A stretch of 64,000 bases of DNA from Heracleum sosnowskyi (GCA_030848705.1 CM061238.1:52677133-52741132); one strand, 5' to 3'; numbered from the stretch's first letter, positions 32,895-44,910 are shown. Program-made: numbers and translations. Notes: generated by a model not told the origin, from the sequence alone.

Positions 32895-34281
32895 GAAAGG
32901 CATATGTCAGGGCCTATTTGTAAACACCGAGGATTCTACTCAACTTTAATTGAGATGTAATAAGTAAATAATAAATACAGATGTCACAGGAATCTCAGAA
33001 GATTATATCTGTCAAAGAATGGAGATTAAAGTCATCTACAGACTTGAAGTTATTCTACACTGGAAGAAGTTCATTTATTTGATCAAGCCTCAGTGAAGTA
33101 TTCAAGAAAGTGGATCTATTTAAAGTGACAGAGATTTCAGAAGTGTGACGGGAAAAAGTACAGGTTACAGTCCTTGTTTAAATAGAAGGAGAAAAGAATC
33201 ACAGCTTAAAGTCAAGTATGAAGAACAACCATTAAAGTTTGTCGCTCATGAACCAGACAGTACATGGAGTGTCAACGTCAGTCAGTGGAAGTTCATCATC
33301 AATTTTAGTGGTTCTGAGAATTAGATTTAATTCTCTTTTAATATTATTCTATAAGATAATTAATTTAATCTATGAATTAATTCTTTCAGAATTAATTCAT
33401 ATATTAAATTAATCAATCTAGATCTTAAGTAATTTAATGTATAAATTAATTCTCTAGAATTAATTTATTTATGGAATTATTTAAGTAAATTATTTTAATT
33501 TATTTAGTCAATGAATTAATTCTGAAAGAATTAATTCATTTATTAAATCAATTAAAAACAGAATAAATTAAATAGAATTCATTCTAATTCTAAATAGTAC
33601 TAGTAGTACTATCTGTTTACTACTAGTAGTACTATCCTCTATAGTACTACCGATAGTACTACCAAGTCATTTGGTTAGTACTACCGATAGTACTACTAGG
33701 CAAAATTGGTAAGTACTGCTAGTATTAATCAAAATGTAATTGCAATGGTTTGGCGCGTGAAAAGCATTCTGTTGACTTGTGTTATATACTAATACATGAT
33801 CAAAAGACACAGAAGACATTACAATTCAAGACAGAACGAAAAAGCAAAGTATCATCTTTCTCTCTTCTGCATTAACGCAAGCCAACTGCAAAGCTTCATA
33901 AATTCTTGTAATAAATTCTAGCCAGCAAAGTTATATCCAATCTACTAGAATTCAATTACTTGTACTGCTTTGACAATCTAGCGGATCATAATCCCTAGAA
34001 TTTCTATCGAACTACTTTTTAGTATTCGATCTTTTTATTACAAATATAGATAAATTCATGTCGAATTTATTCTAGATTTGTTGTAACAAGAACCTTGTAA
34101 TCTGTGCACTGAATTGTAACACCCCTCAAGTTTAATAGAGTTTCTATTTAACTTGAATATTGTTTCAGTTTTTATTCCGCACTAATTTGTTCTAAACAGT
34201 TAAATCTTTTAAAGGACAAATTCGATAAAACGGTATAGTTTGTATTCAACCCCCCTTCTACAAACGTATCAGGACCTAACA
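32895..34281 (+). repeat. 5' LTR of Sirevirus C
   Basis: 1387 bp, TG...CA. The U3 contains AT-rich nested palindromes (33350-33560, built on GAATTAATTC). At 33595-33725 there is a cluster of AGTACTA-type motifs in both orientations, such as TAGTACTACCGATAGTACTA twice. A TATA-like TTATATACTAA lies at about 33782. The end has CCCCCCTTCTAC, as in A and B. Confidence 0.95.
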
Positions 34282-34283
34282 AT

Positions 34284-34295
34284 TGGCATCAGAGC
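34284..34295 (+). promoter_or_regulatory. Primer binding site of C
   Basis: TGGCATCAGAGC, two bases after the LTR. This is the initiator tRNA-Met PBS with one change. Confidence 0.88.
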
Positions 34296-34384
34296 CTTTT
34301 GATTGATATACAAATCAAAGATCCAATTGTTTTGAGATTTTTCTTAAACTCTGATTTTTTATCTTTCTTAAAAAATCTCAAAAG

Positions 34385-36689
34385 ATGTCTACTACACAGA
34401 AAGTGGGTACAGTCAAAATCCCAATGTTCAGCAAGGAGCATTATCCAATGTGGAAGAAGAAAATGCTCCTATTCCTTAAGGTTGCAAATCCTAAATACAT
34501 TGATGTGCTGAAGAACGGTCAGCAAGGAGCATTATCCAATGTGGAAGAAGAAAATGCTCCTATTCCTTAAGGTTGCAAATCCTAAATACATTGATGTGCT
34601 GAAGAACGGTCCCAAAGTCCCTATGATTATTGAGGGAGAACTCATTGAGAATAATGTTGTGACTAGGGCTGCTAGAATGTACCCTAAAGATGCCAAGGAT
34701 TACACTCCTGATGAGAAAGAGGATGTTACCTTGGATTCCTGTCTTCAGTTGATCCTTATTGATTGTCTTGATCCAATCATGCATAATCATGTCCTCAACT
34801 GTGATACTGCCAAACACATTTGGGCAACTATAGAGATAATCAATGAGGGGACAGAGGAAGTTAGGGAGAATATGCTGGAAATTCTCACCTCACAATATGA
34901 GCATTTCAGATCAAACCCTGGTGAAGGTATCTCACAGGTTTTTGAGAGATACAACAAATTAATCAATGATCTGAATCTCAATGGGAAGCACTACACCAAC
35001 AAGGAGATTAACAAGAAGTTCCTTGTTGGTGTAGTGCTTCCCAAAGCAAGAGATATGAATGAGATTGCTTTGGAGAGATTGTATGGTGTTCTGAAGACCT
35101 ATGAGCTGGAGCAGATTCAACAAAGGGAGCTGTATGGAACTGGGAAGATTGTTAGTACTTCTACTGCACTGGCTGCTGAAGTCCCACAGAAACTGGAAGT
35201 GAAGGCTGTTCAACCTTCCAGTTCTAACATGAATGTTATTGATGCTGAATATGGATTAACATCCATTGATCATTCTGGTGGTGACTTCTATTCTTTAGAA
35301 GAACTTGATCAGCTGGAGGATGGTGATTTGGCTTTGATAGTCAGGAAGTTTGGGAAGTTCAGATTCAAGAGGAATCCCAATCTTAAGTTCAGGCCCAGAT
35401 TTCAGAGAGGTGGATCTTCCTCTTCAAGTGGCTCAAGGGGTGGCTACAAAACTGGAACTGTGGAAAGGAGCACAATCAGATGCTACAATTGCAATGAGTT
35501 GGGTCACTTTGCTACTGAATGCAGAAAGCCAAAGCAAGTGACTAGAAACACATTTGATTCTAGCAAGAAGAACAAGATTGGGAAAGCTTATGTTGCTGAA
35601 GGAAAGAGTTGGGATGACACTGACAGTGATGAAGAAGCAGGTGAGATTGGGAACCTTGCTTTAGTGGCTAAAGAGGCAAGCACTTCATCCGCACACATGT
35701 CAGAGGTAAAGTTTACTGATACTGAAATGATTCGTCATCTTGGTGGCACCTTAGAATGTGCACGCACTGAAAATGATAGAATAATTCTTTTAAACACAAA
35801 TCTTGAAAATGAGATAAAAGAATTAAAACTAGTGCATATTAATCAAGATGAACTCACTAATAATGTAGCAGTTCTTGAGAATAGGGTTAAATTGTATCAA
35901 CAACTGGAAACCATTCTCAAAGATCAGATTAGTGAGCTTAAGACCAAAGCTAATGCTTATTTCAACTCTTGTAAGACGGCTAAAGAGATTCTGAATAAAC
36001 AAGATGTTGGTAATCATGTCAGTATAGGTTATGATTATAATGAGGCCATTGGATTGCTTGGAATAAATTCCCCTTGTAAAGTCAAATCTGAAGGAAGGGG
36101 TGTTCCATATGTGCTTAAGGGTATTGAAACACCCTTCTGTAAGGAGTCCGAGGCAGATCCTCTGAATGAATACTCTATCATTATTGCTGAAGAGATTCGT
36201 GAAGAAGATATTGCTTTGGAAGTTGCTCAATCCAAAAAGTGTATATCTGATATTCCAGTCAAAGTTGCTACAACTAAAAAGACTAAATCAAATATCCATA
36301 AGTTGGATCAAAACAACTGTAGAACTAACATGCCTGCTGTTAATTCTTCTCATAAAGCATGTGGTGTGAGTAATTGCATGTCTTGTGCTTTTAATGTTAT
36401 GTATGCTTACTTTAATAAAAAGCATGTATCTAGTGATAAGACTGCTCCACGTCAACATGTTAATAATAAGAAGCATGTTAAAGCAAAGACTACTAGTCCT
36501 CCTCAGACTAGAGTGGATTCATTTATCCCTAAGCCTACTCAGAAATGTGTTAAGGCTGGCTATAAATGGAAACGCTCTTATGTGAAAGAGGTTGAAGTAG
36601 TTTTAGCTAAAAATGTTGTTTTGCCTGACAAAGGCCAGTTCTTTAAGTATGCCGGACCCAATCAATTTTGGGCTCCGAAGAAGGTCTAA
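34385..36689 (+). pseudogene. gag: Sirevirus C gag, broken by a 91-bp tandem duplication
   Basis: The natural start is the ATG at 34385 (MSTTQKVGTVKIPMF). A perfect 91-bp duplication shifts the frame, so translation from this ATG ends at 34570. The rest (34539-36689) is open for 716 codons and holds the gag core, a CCHC knuckle CYNCNELGHFATEC near 35480-35520, a coiled-coil-like region (35750-35980) and the C-terminal NQFWAPK. An ATG at 34539 inside the second copy could restart translation without the first 50 or so residues. Confidence 0.9.
34429..34610 (+). repeat. Perfect 91-bp tandem duplication in C gag
   Basis: Copies at 34429-34519 and 34520-34610 are identical by eye, each starting CAGCAAGGAGCATTATCC and ending GAAGAACGGT. 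Ninety-one is not a multiple of three, so the gag frame is broken. Confidence 0.95.
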
Positions 36690-36706
36690 TCAATTTGATA
36701 TTGCAG
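36366..36706 (+). other. Gag-pol junction of C with a possible 341-nt intron
   Basis: Gag ends with TAA at 36687-36689, and pol is in the -1 frame, overlapping from 36668 or earlier. I see no X-XXY-YYZ slippery heptamer in the gag phase inside the overlap. A donor GTGAGT starts at 36366 on a gag codon boundary. An acceptor TATTGCAG ends at 36706, on a pol codon boundary after a branch-like TTGAT. Splicing would join the two frames exactly and remove the gag stop. It is unproven without RNA data. Confidence 0.42.
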
Positions 36707-39700
36707 GGAGTTAAACAGGTAAGCCGTGTTATATGGATTCTTGACAGTGGCTGTTCAAGGCATATGACCGGAGATAGAGCCCTGCTATCAGATTTGGTTG
36801 AGAAAGCTGGCCCAGTAGTAACCTTTGGAGATAACAGCAAGGGTATTACGAAAGGACATGGCTGTTTGAAGTACGGAAATGTTATCATTGAAGATGTTTC
36901 ATTTGTGAAAGGTCTGACGTTCAATCTGCTCAGCATCAGTCAGTTCTGTGACAGAGGATATGCTGTTTCCTTTGAAAGAGAGAAATGTCAGATCCTTCAC
37001 AAGAAGAATGGAAAGCCTGCTCTTCAAAGAGTAAGGAAAGGTGACTTGTTCATAGATGATCTGAACTCGGGATTCAAAGATGAAGTTAATTGTTTTTATG
37101 CTAAAGCTTCATCAGATGATAGTTGGCTATGGCACAAGAAGATGTCTCACCTTAACTTCAAAACCATGAACTCTTTAGTCAAGAGGGAATTGGTTAGAGG
37201 TTTTCCTCAGATGGAATTTACACAGGAAGGACTGTGTGAGGCATGTCAGAAAGGAAAGTCAAAGAAAGCTTCTCACAAGGGCACTGACACATCATCAATA
37301 ACTGAACCACTTCAGCTACTGCACATGGATTTGTTTGGTCCAGTTAATGTGATGTCCATGTCAAAGAAACAATATGCACTTGTGATTGTTGATGACTTTT
37401 CAAAATATACATGGGTTTTATTCCTACATTCCAAGGATGAGACCCCATACCTGGTGATTGGCCACATAAAGTTGATTGAGCTGGATTCTAGATTCCCTGT
37501 TAGAGCCATAAGGTCAGATAATGGTACTGAATTCAAGAATGCCATTCTAAATGACTTTTATGCTGATAAAGGAATAACAAGACAGTATTCTGCCCCTAGA
37601 ACTCCTCAACAAAATGGAGTAGTGGAAAGAAAGAATCGTACATTGATTGAAGCAGCTAGGACTATGCTAAGTGAGTCCAAACTTCCAACGTACTTTTGGG
37701 CTGAAGCAGCGAATACAACTTGTTATACTCAGAATCGAACTTTAATTAACAAGGACGTAATGAAGACTCCTTATGAGATCTTGAACAACAAGAAATCAAC
37801 TGTCAAGTACTTTCATGTATTTGGAGCAAAATGCTTTGTGCTTATAGATGACAATGTGAAACTTGGCAAGTTTGATGCAAAGGCACAAGAAGCTATTTTT
37901 GTTGGTTACTCCAGAAGATCTTACAGGGTCTACTTGGTTGGCAGTCACACAGTAAAAGAAAGTGTCAATGTTACTTTTGATGACACTAAGTTCCCCAATA
38001 TCCAAAAAGAAGACTCATCTGAAAAGCTGAAGTTTGATAACTTGCTAGACTCAGAATCAGATGATGGAGCCCCACCTGAAGTTATTGCTGGTGATGATAA
38101 TAACAATGATGATAATGATCATGGTGATGGTGGTGGAAACACTGGTAACAATGGAGATACCACCAACACTGGAGAAGAATCATCAAGGCAATCAAGCAAC
38201 AACTCAGGGGGAGCAAATGAAGGATCATCTAGTCACTCACAACATCAAAGTGAATTTCAAGGCGAATCATCAAGATCAAATCTTCCAAGACAGATTGTAT
38301 GGAATAGAGCTCATCCTTTTGAGCTGATCATTGGTGATCCAGGTGTTGGAGTTAAAACTAGAAGTGCAACTCAGAATGAATGTCATTATTCAGCATTTCT
38401 ATCTGAAATGGAGCCAAAGAAAACTGAAGAAGCACTGACTGATCCAGATTGGGTGATTGCTATGCAAGATGAACTCAATCAGTTTGAACAACAGCAAGTC
38501 TGGAAACTGGTACCCAGGCCAAAGAACAAGAAAGTAGTTGGTACTAGATGGGTATACAGGAACAAGCTAGATGAGGATGGCATTGTTACAAGGAACAAGG
38601 CAAGACTGGTTGCACAAGGGTATTCACAAGCTGAAGGCATTGATTATGATGAAACTTATGAACCAGTGGCTAGACTTGAGGCCATCAGGATGTTCTTAGC
38701 ATTTTCGGCTTATTCCAATTTTAAAGTCTATCAAATGGATGTTAAGAGTGCATTCCTGAATGGTGAACTTGATGAAGAAGTGTATGTGGAACAGCCCCCT
38801 GGCTTTGAAAATCAGGAGCTGTTGGACTTTGTGTACTTTCTCTTCAAGGCTATCTATGGTCTCAAACAAGCCCCAAGAAAATGGTATGACACTCTCTCTG
38901 GTTTTCTTTTAGAAAATGGTTTTGTTAGAGGTATCATAGACAAAACTCTTTTTTCAAAGAAACACAAAAGTGATATGATATTAGTCCAAGTCTATGTGGA
39001 TGACATCATATTTGGGTCTACTAATGATAATCTCTGTAAGAGATTTGCTGAGCTAATGCAGAGTAAGTTTGAAATGAGTATGATGGGTGAGCTGAAGTTC
39101 TTTCTTGGATTACAAGTAAGTCAAAGGTCAAATGGTATATTTATTTGTCAATCCAAGTATCTCAAAGAACTCCTCAAGAAGTATCACATGGAGGATTCAG
39201 CATCAGCAAGGACTCCATCTTCAACAGCCATCAAACTTGGAGCTTCTGACAAATCTATCAAGGTAGATGTTACAAGCTACAGAGGTATGATTGGCTCCTT
39301 ACTCTATCTTACTGCAAGTAGACCAGATATTATGTATGCTACATGCTTGTGTGCAAGGTTCCAAGCGGACCCTAGAGATGTACATCTCGTTGCTGTGAAA
39401 AGAATCTTGAGATATCTTAAGGGTACACCTAATCTAGGTATCTGGTACCCTAAAGATTCTGGTTTTAATCTTGTTGGATATACAGATTCTGATTATGCAG
39501 GTAGTGTTGTGGATAGAAAGAGTACCTCTGGGAGTTGTCAATTCCTAGGAGGTAGGTTGATTTCCTGGTATAGCAAGAAACAGCAAACAGTTTCCAATTC
39601 AACAGCAGAAGCTGAATATATAGCTGCTGGAAGCTGTTGTGCTCAGATCTTATGGATACAGAATCAATTAAAGGACTATGGCTTTGCATTAGACAAAATT

Positions 39701-39943
39701 CCTATATTTTGTGATAATACAAGTGCCATAGCAATCTCCAACAACCCTGTGCAGCACTCGAGAACAAAGCACATTGATATCAGGTATCATTTTATCAGAG
39801 AGCATGTCATGAATGGAACTGTGGAGTTACATTTTGTACCCACAGAAGAACAGACTGCAGATATATTCACTAAATCTGTTGATGAATCCACATTTATCAA
39901 GTTAGTTGGTAAATTGGGTATGTTAAACAGTCTTAGTGATTGA
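36668..39943 (+). CDS. pol: Sirevirus C pol polyprotein (PR-IN-RT-RNase H)
   Basis: An uninterrupted 1091-codon frame. Protease LDSGCSRHMTG comes first. The integrase zinc finger runs from WHKKMSH to CEACQKGK, with the core DDE in HMDLFGP, RSDNGTEF and GVVERKNR. Reverse transcriptase has YVDDIIFG near residue 777, and RNase H has FCDNTSAIAI near the C-terminus. All catalytic residues are present. It closely follows the pol of A. The first residues overlap the gag end, and the true start is probably a gag-pol fusion. Confidence 0.93.
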   Translation: MGSEEGLINLILQGVKQVSRVIWILDSGCSRHMTGDRALLSDLVEKAGPVVTFGDNSKGITKGHGCLKYGNVIIEDVSFVKGLTFNLLSISQFCDRGYAVSFEREKCQILHKKNGKPALQRVRKGDLFIDDLNSGFKDEVNCFYAKASSDDSWLWHKKMSHLNFKTMNSLVKRELVRGFPQMEFTQEGLCEACQKGKSKKASHKGTDTSSITEPLQLLHMDLFGPVNVMSMSKKQYALVIVDDFSKYTWVLFLHSKDETPYLVIGHIKLIELDSRFPVRAIRSDNGTEFKNAILNDFYADKGITRQYSAPRTPQQNGVVERKNRTLIEAARTMLSESKLPTYFWAEAANTTCYTQNRTLINKDVMKTPYEILNNKKSTVKYFHVFGAKCFVLIDDNVKLGKFDAKAQEAIFVGYSRRSYRVYLVGSHTVKESVNVTFDDTKFPNIQKEDSSEKLKFDNLLDSESDDGAPPEVIAGDDNNNDDNDHGDGGGNTGNNGDTTNTGEESSRQSSNNSGGANEGSSSHSQHQSEFQGESSRSNLPRQIVWNRAHPFELIIGDPGVGVKTRSATQNECHYSAFLSEMEPKKTEEALTDPDWVIAMQDELNQFEQQQVWKLVPRPKNKKVVGTRWVYRNKLDEDGIVTRNKARLVAQGYSQAEGIDYDETYEPVARLEAIRMFLAFSAYSNFKVYQMDVKSAFLNGELDEEVYVEQPPGFENQELLDFVYFLFKAIYGLKQAPRKWYDTLSGFLLENGFVRGIIDKTLFSKKHKSDMILVQVYVDDIIFGSTNDNLCKRFAELMQSKFEMSMMGELKFFLGLQVSQRSNGIFICQSKYLKELLKKYHMEDSASARTPSSTAIKLGASDKSIKVDVTSYRGMIGSLLYLTASRPDIMYATCLCARFQADPRDVHLVAVKRILRYLKGTPNLGIWYPKDSGFNLVGYTDSDYAGSVVDRKSTSGSCQFLGGRLISWYSKKQQTVSNSTAEAEYIAAGSCCAQILWIQNQLKDYGFALDKIPIFCDNTSAIAISNNPVQHSRTKHIDIRYHFIREHVMNGTVELHFVPTEEQTADIFTKSVDESTFIKLVGKLGMLNSLSD

Positions 39944-41142
39944 CAATATCTCTGTCAGGTTTGTTCTTTCAAAATTCATTTTCTCTTGTCATTTAAATGA
40001 TATTCACTGCCAATTATCATTTAATATTACATGCTTGTGTAGTTAAATAGCTCTGAATAATTTATTTTCTTTAAAAATATTTTTCTCATATTTTTTAAGT
40101 AGAGAAATGTATTTTTATTGAAAATATATTTATTTAGAATTATTTAGATATTTTTCAGATTGTAAATATTGTTGTTTAAATATTTCTGCAAGTTTATATT
40201 AATTTTAGGCATTTCTATAATTTTCTGCATATTTTTCTAGGATTTATGGAATTTTCTGTGAATTGTTCTAGATTTTTACATATTTTTCTGCATTTTAATT
40301 CATTTTCTGTAAAGTTTTAGTAATTCTCAGCATTTTCCTTTTATTTATAACTGCTTTTCTATTTTATTTTCTTATTTTCGTTAGTATTACTAGTTTTGAA
40401 CTAGTAGTACTATCGGTAGTACTATCCAGTGATAGTACTGCTAGTTCTTTTTATGTAAGTACTACCAGCATTCCTTTTATTTTTCTTTTATTTTAATAGT
40501 ACTGCTAGTGTATTTTTAATTAGTACTGCTAAGTCTTTTCTTTTTCTTTTCTGTTTTTTTATTATTTTATTTTAATTGATAGTACTACCGTGTTTTTCAC
40601 CACAGTACTACCAGTTGTTTTTCTTCCTTTACCTTAGTCCTACTAGTGTATATATATATATTCATTTGTTTTGTTTTTTTCTTTTTACTGAGTCCTACCA
40701 GTTCAAGTTTTTACTTAACTGATTTTTTTTTCTCTCTCTTTTTATTCTTCAAGTAATGAACTGCTGCCCAATTCTTTTCCAGATTCCGGATTCATTACTT
40801 GTTTGTTTAAAAAACGGAAACCATCACGGTGTTCATCTTCTCAAGCCCATTAATTTAAGTGTTTAAAATCCATATTTCATCAAGTTTTTGTGTTCTTGAG
40901 TTTTTGAATTCCAAGGGTTTTGTCATTCGTTTTTAGAGATTTAAACGGTGTTTTTGAATCCTAAAAATAGTGGGTTGTGTGGTTTGTGTCAAGGATTAAC
41001 ATACTAAAATTTGGTAATTTTTGGAGAACTTTGAAAATTTGGATTTTTAATTAATTTTTATTAATTTTAAAATCCTTAAATTCGAATTATTCATAATTAT
41101 TTGAGTTTTTGATTTTCTGTGTTAATTCTTTATTAGTAAATT
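39944..41142 (+). repeat. Spacer between pol and accessory ORF of C, with AGTACTA motifs
   Basis: A T-rich non-coding stretch of 1.2 kb. From 40384 to 40650 it carries about ten copies of the same motif found in the C LTR: AGTAGTACTATCGGTAGTAC, GATAGTACTGCTAG, AGTACTACCAG and others. The last 250 bp is a T-rich leader before the ATG at 41143. No gene is seen. Confidence 0.75.
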
Positions 41143-44100
41143 ATGGCTCAAAATTTTGAGGTTGTTAAAAACAATTACATTGGGTATTTTGATCCTTTGA
41201 AATGCCCAGTTGATCGTTTTCGACCTTGGATTCAGTTTTTAAATTCGCAGTGTTGTGTGAGTCGTGCTATATGTTTATCTGCTGATTTAAAGATTGAACC
41301 ACTGAGATTATTGTGTTCTAGTGCTGTAATTTCTGATGATTTAAATTCTATATCTTTCACTATTGAGCACACACAGTACACTATTACTGAGGCTTTGTTT
41401 TGTGAAGTTTTTCAACTTCCTAGGGATAACTTTGATAGGACTCCTTCTGATTTTAAATTAATTCAGTTTTTCAACAGAATTCATTATCAAGGTCCTTTGG
41501 AGTTGCCCAAACTCAGTAAAGCTAATTTAGTCTGTGAATGGGATATCTTATTTGATATTTTAGCTAAGGTTTTCAGCAATTGTACTAAAAGCAATTTTCA
41601 AAATATTCCATCTTTGTTGCAGTACATTGCTTATGCTATTGTGTTTAATGTTAGACTTAACATTGGTCATCTAATCTGGAGTCTTATAGTTAGAAGAGTA
41701 TCCAATGCCAGGATTGATCATGATAGTGGTAGGAAAGTCAGGTGTTTCTATCCGCGATTTCTCACTATTTTAATCAATCATGTGCTATCTGATGCTCACA
41801 AGGAGTTGCTTTCAAATGCTTTATCTGTTAATTCTCCTTCTACTAATAGTAAGTTCTATCAAAGACTCCATACTTCTATTAAATGGAATATGACACCAGT
41901 AGTTGTAAGTCCATTCATGGCACATTTCATTAACCTTCCTACTTTTGAACCCTTTGTTCCTGATCAACAACTAGTCATTGTAGCTGGAACTTCAGAGGAA
42001 CTGCCAATACAGGTAATACATCCTATCTCTGGATCATCTGGCACCTTTGCTGAAGCCCAAGTGGTTGATAGGACAGACCAAGAGGTTGTTGAACCACAAT
42101 CTCTAACCCAGGTCAGAGAGCCAAACACTGTGTCTAATCCTTTAACCTCTCAACCTGAAACTGCTTCTTTAATAAGACAAAGGTCAAGTAGTGAACAAAC
42201 ACTGAGTGCACCCACAGCTCTGTCTCCACCACTAAAGAAAAGGAAAACCTATAGAGAGACATCTGTAAGCCCATCCATGTCCTCCCAACAGGATATGGAC
42301 TTTGAAATGGCCATTGAACAGTCTCTGGAGACATCCTCTCAACATGATGAATCTATTGAAATTCGCCATCGGGCCCTGGCAACCTGTAATGAGTCAAGCA
42401 CTCTCCCATTACTCACAATGGGAGAAGACATCCAAATAGAAGAAACTCAGGACACGTTGTTAGGAGAGCACTTAGGGTCTGAAACAGTGCCTACCATTGT
42501 CACGGTATAAGTGCCTTCACAGGCATCAGAGGGAAAATCTGATTCTTTGCCACCTATAATAGAATCATTTTCTCCCCTCCCAGAGGGAACATCTCTGGCT
42601 CCCTTAAGGGATTTTTCACTCGCAGTTTTTACTGGAGAAAGTGAAAGGCAACCTGATGAGTCTGTCCCTGAAGAAATTCAGTATACAATGTCAAATATTT
42701 GGACAGACTCATTCAGGGAACGGGATTTGCGAACTCCCATTGCACCACCACTGACCTCTCTTGAAGGGGCTAAGGTGATTTCTATTGCATGTACTCAATC
42801 TGATAACTTGGAAAGACAGCTAGTGATTAGAGATCAAAATCAAACAGAGAGTGATACACAAGCACGTGAGTTGAGTGAAACACCACTGAGAGAAATTGAA
42901 GTGAGTGCACACACTGACACAAACACTGCTTCTTTGTTAGCTCAGATAGCTGCTCTACAGAAACAACTGCAAGAAACCCAGGCTGAGAAGGAAATTCTAA
43001 CAGCACAAGTGGTCTCTCAATCTACCACCTCTGTATCAAATCAGCTGGGTACTGTGAAAGATGACCTCGAAGGATTGAAGAATACTCTGGTCCCGAAGCT
43101 GAATTCCATCCAACAATCTCAAGTACTAGTGGCTTCGGACATTTCTGAATTAACCATCTCAAATGCTCAAATTTCAGAAAGTGTCAAGGAGATTGCTGCC
43201 ATTTCTACCAAGGTGGACTTTATTCTGCAAACAGCTGATGAAAATCAAAAGTTTAATGAAGAAAGGATTTTCAGGATAGAAGGAGGAATGGAGCATCTGA
43301 ATGAAGGTATGAAGCACTTGTATAATATGATCAAGGAATCACATCAACCTACTGAAGAGCAAAGAACATTCTTTGAGGGAGATGATGATGAGGATGAGGA
43401 TGATGATGAAGGAGGAGATGGAAGAGAAAGAGGAGAGATAAGGAGAACATCTGAGGTGAATCCTAGGGCTTCCACAGCTCAAACTGTAGAGGATTCCTCA
43501 ACTAAGGGGGAGAAGGAGAAGAAAGGAGAAGACAAAGAAGCTGGAGGAGCTTCTGGACAGGATAAGGGGAAAGGTAAACAATCAATGGAGGAGTCTGCTT
43601 TTGATGATGCCTACTACTACCACGGTGAACAGGATGACTTCCAATTTGACACATCTGGTGATCTGAGGAAGACCATACCTGAAGAAGCTTTTGGTGAGGA
43701 GGAGGTTGAGGAGGCAGCCAACTTTGATGATTGGGAAGATGAAGCTGATCTATACACACCTGACCCTTTGTTTGAGAAGGAGCTGAAGAAACAACAGGCA
43801 GAGTTGTGAAGAAAGGAGGATGAAAATGCCAAGGTCTCTGACATCATTTCTCAGAAGCTGAAAATTCAAAAGGCTGAACATGAAGACAAACAACGTCTTC
43901 ATAGTATTCATGTCAAAGAAAGGAGATTGGATGTTAGGATGAAGCAAGGAGTCAAATGGGGTAAGGCAAGGGAGATGTTTGATATCCCTCAGAGAGGCAC
44001 AAACAATGATGCTACTTTTCTGAAGCTGCTTGAGAAGATCAGAATTGTTAATCCAGACAACTCATTATATATGAAGGCATTGAAGCAAGATATATTAAGG

Positions 44101-44658
44101 ATTACGTCTGCATTTGATCAAGTAAGACAAGAACTGTTCATCTATGTCTCAAGTGCTCTTGAAGGGTCATTCACTATTTCTCTTGAATTACTCCAAAGAA
44201 GATCTCTCTCTGAATTGTGGATTCTGATGAGTTAAGTAAAGAGATCTTCTTGCTTGAACGAGCTTCTTTATGACCGGCTGAGAGATTCTGCTATGAAGGC
44301 CAGCCCTCAAGTTGTACATTTTCCTTATGAAGTCAAAATCTACAGAGGTACAACTTTGGAGACTGTAAGGCTGGATCCTGATTCCATGAAGCTACAGACT
44401 GCTATGCAACTGGTGAAGTTGGAGAATCTTCTTAGAACTTCTGGGTTTGCTTCTGTAGAGAAGTCTGAAGTTGCTGATATGATTTCAGACTACTGCACGG
44501 AGAAAATTCCAAGATATGCTCAGATGAAGAATAGATTGAAGAAGATCACCACTCAACCAGTAATGCCAAGTGGTGTGGTTTCTGAAAGTGATCGCGTCCT
44601 TGACAAAGATCTTCTAGTCACCTTGCAAGAAGCTGAAGAAGGTGAAATTAGAGACTAA
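41143..44658 (+). pseudogene. Sirevirus C accessory ORF with three in-frame stops
   Basis: One reading frame of about 1170 codons from MAQNFEVVKNNY, interrupted only by TAA at 42508, TGA at 43807 and TAA at 44233, with no frameshift. The N-terminal module (residues 1-240) has CFYPRFLTILINHVL near 205. The middle is rich in Ser, Thr, Gln and Glu, with a coiled coil at about 42930-43010 (LLAQIAALQKQLQ). An acidic stretch follows (43380-43420). The C-terminal module at 44320-44490 contains VKIYRG and KSEVADMI, matching VFVYKG and KSEVVSKI in B. All three stops could derive from CAA or CGA by C-to-T change. Function unknown. Confidence 0.78.
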
Positions 44659-44910
44659 AGGCATGATGTAGTTAGCTCAAGTTGTAAATGTTATATGTTT
44701 AGAGCTAGGTAAATCAAGATAGGAAAATGTATTCATATGTTCAGTCTAGAGGAACATCTATCTTGTATTTATCTTTATTGTTTGAATCTGGAAATTGTTA
44801 TATTTAATCCAGAACTTTTTATTATTTGCTTGGCTCTTAAAAGTCTTATCTTTTCTTGTTTTAGTTGAGTTATCCTCTAGAGTATTTGGTTGTTATTGTC
44901 TAACAAACAA

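Noticed and set aside
33350..33560. AT-rich palindromes in the C LTR as a separate mobile element
   Set aside because: They occur in both LTRs at the same place and have no target duplication, so they belong to the LTR.
36668..36689. Classic -1 ribosomal frameshift site at the gag-pol overlap of C
   Set aside because: No X-XXY-YYZ heptamer in the gag phase was found in the overlap, and A lacks an open overlap altogether. Frameshifting of another kind is not excluded.
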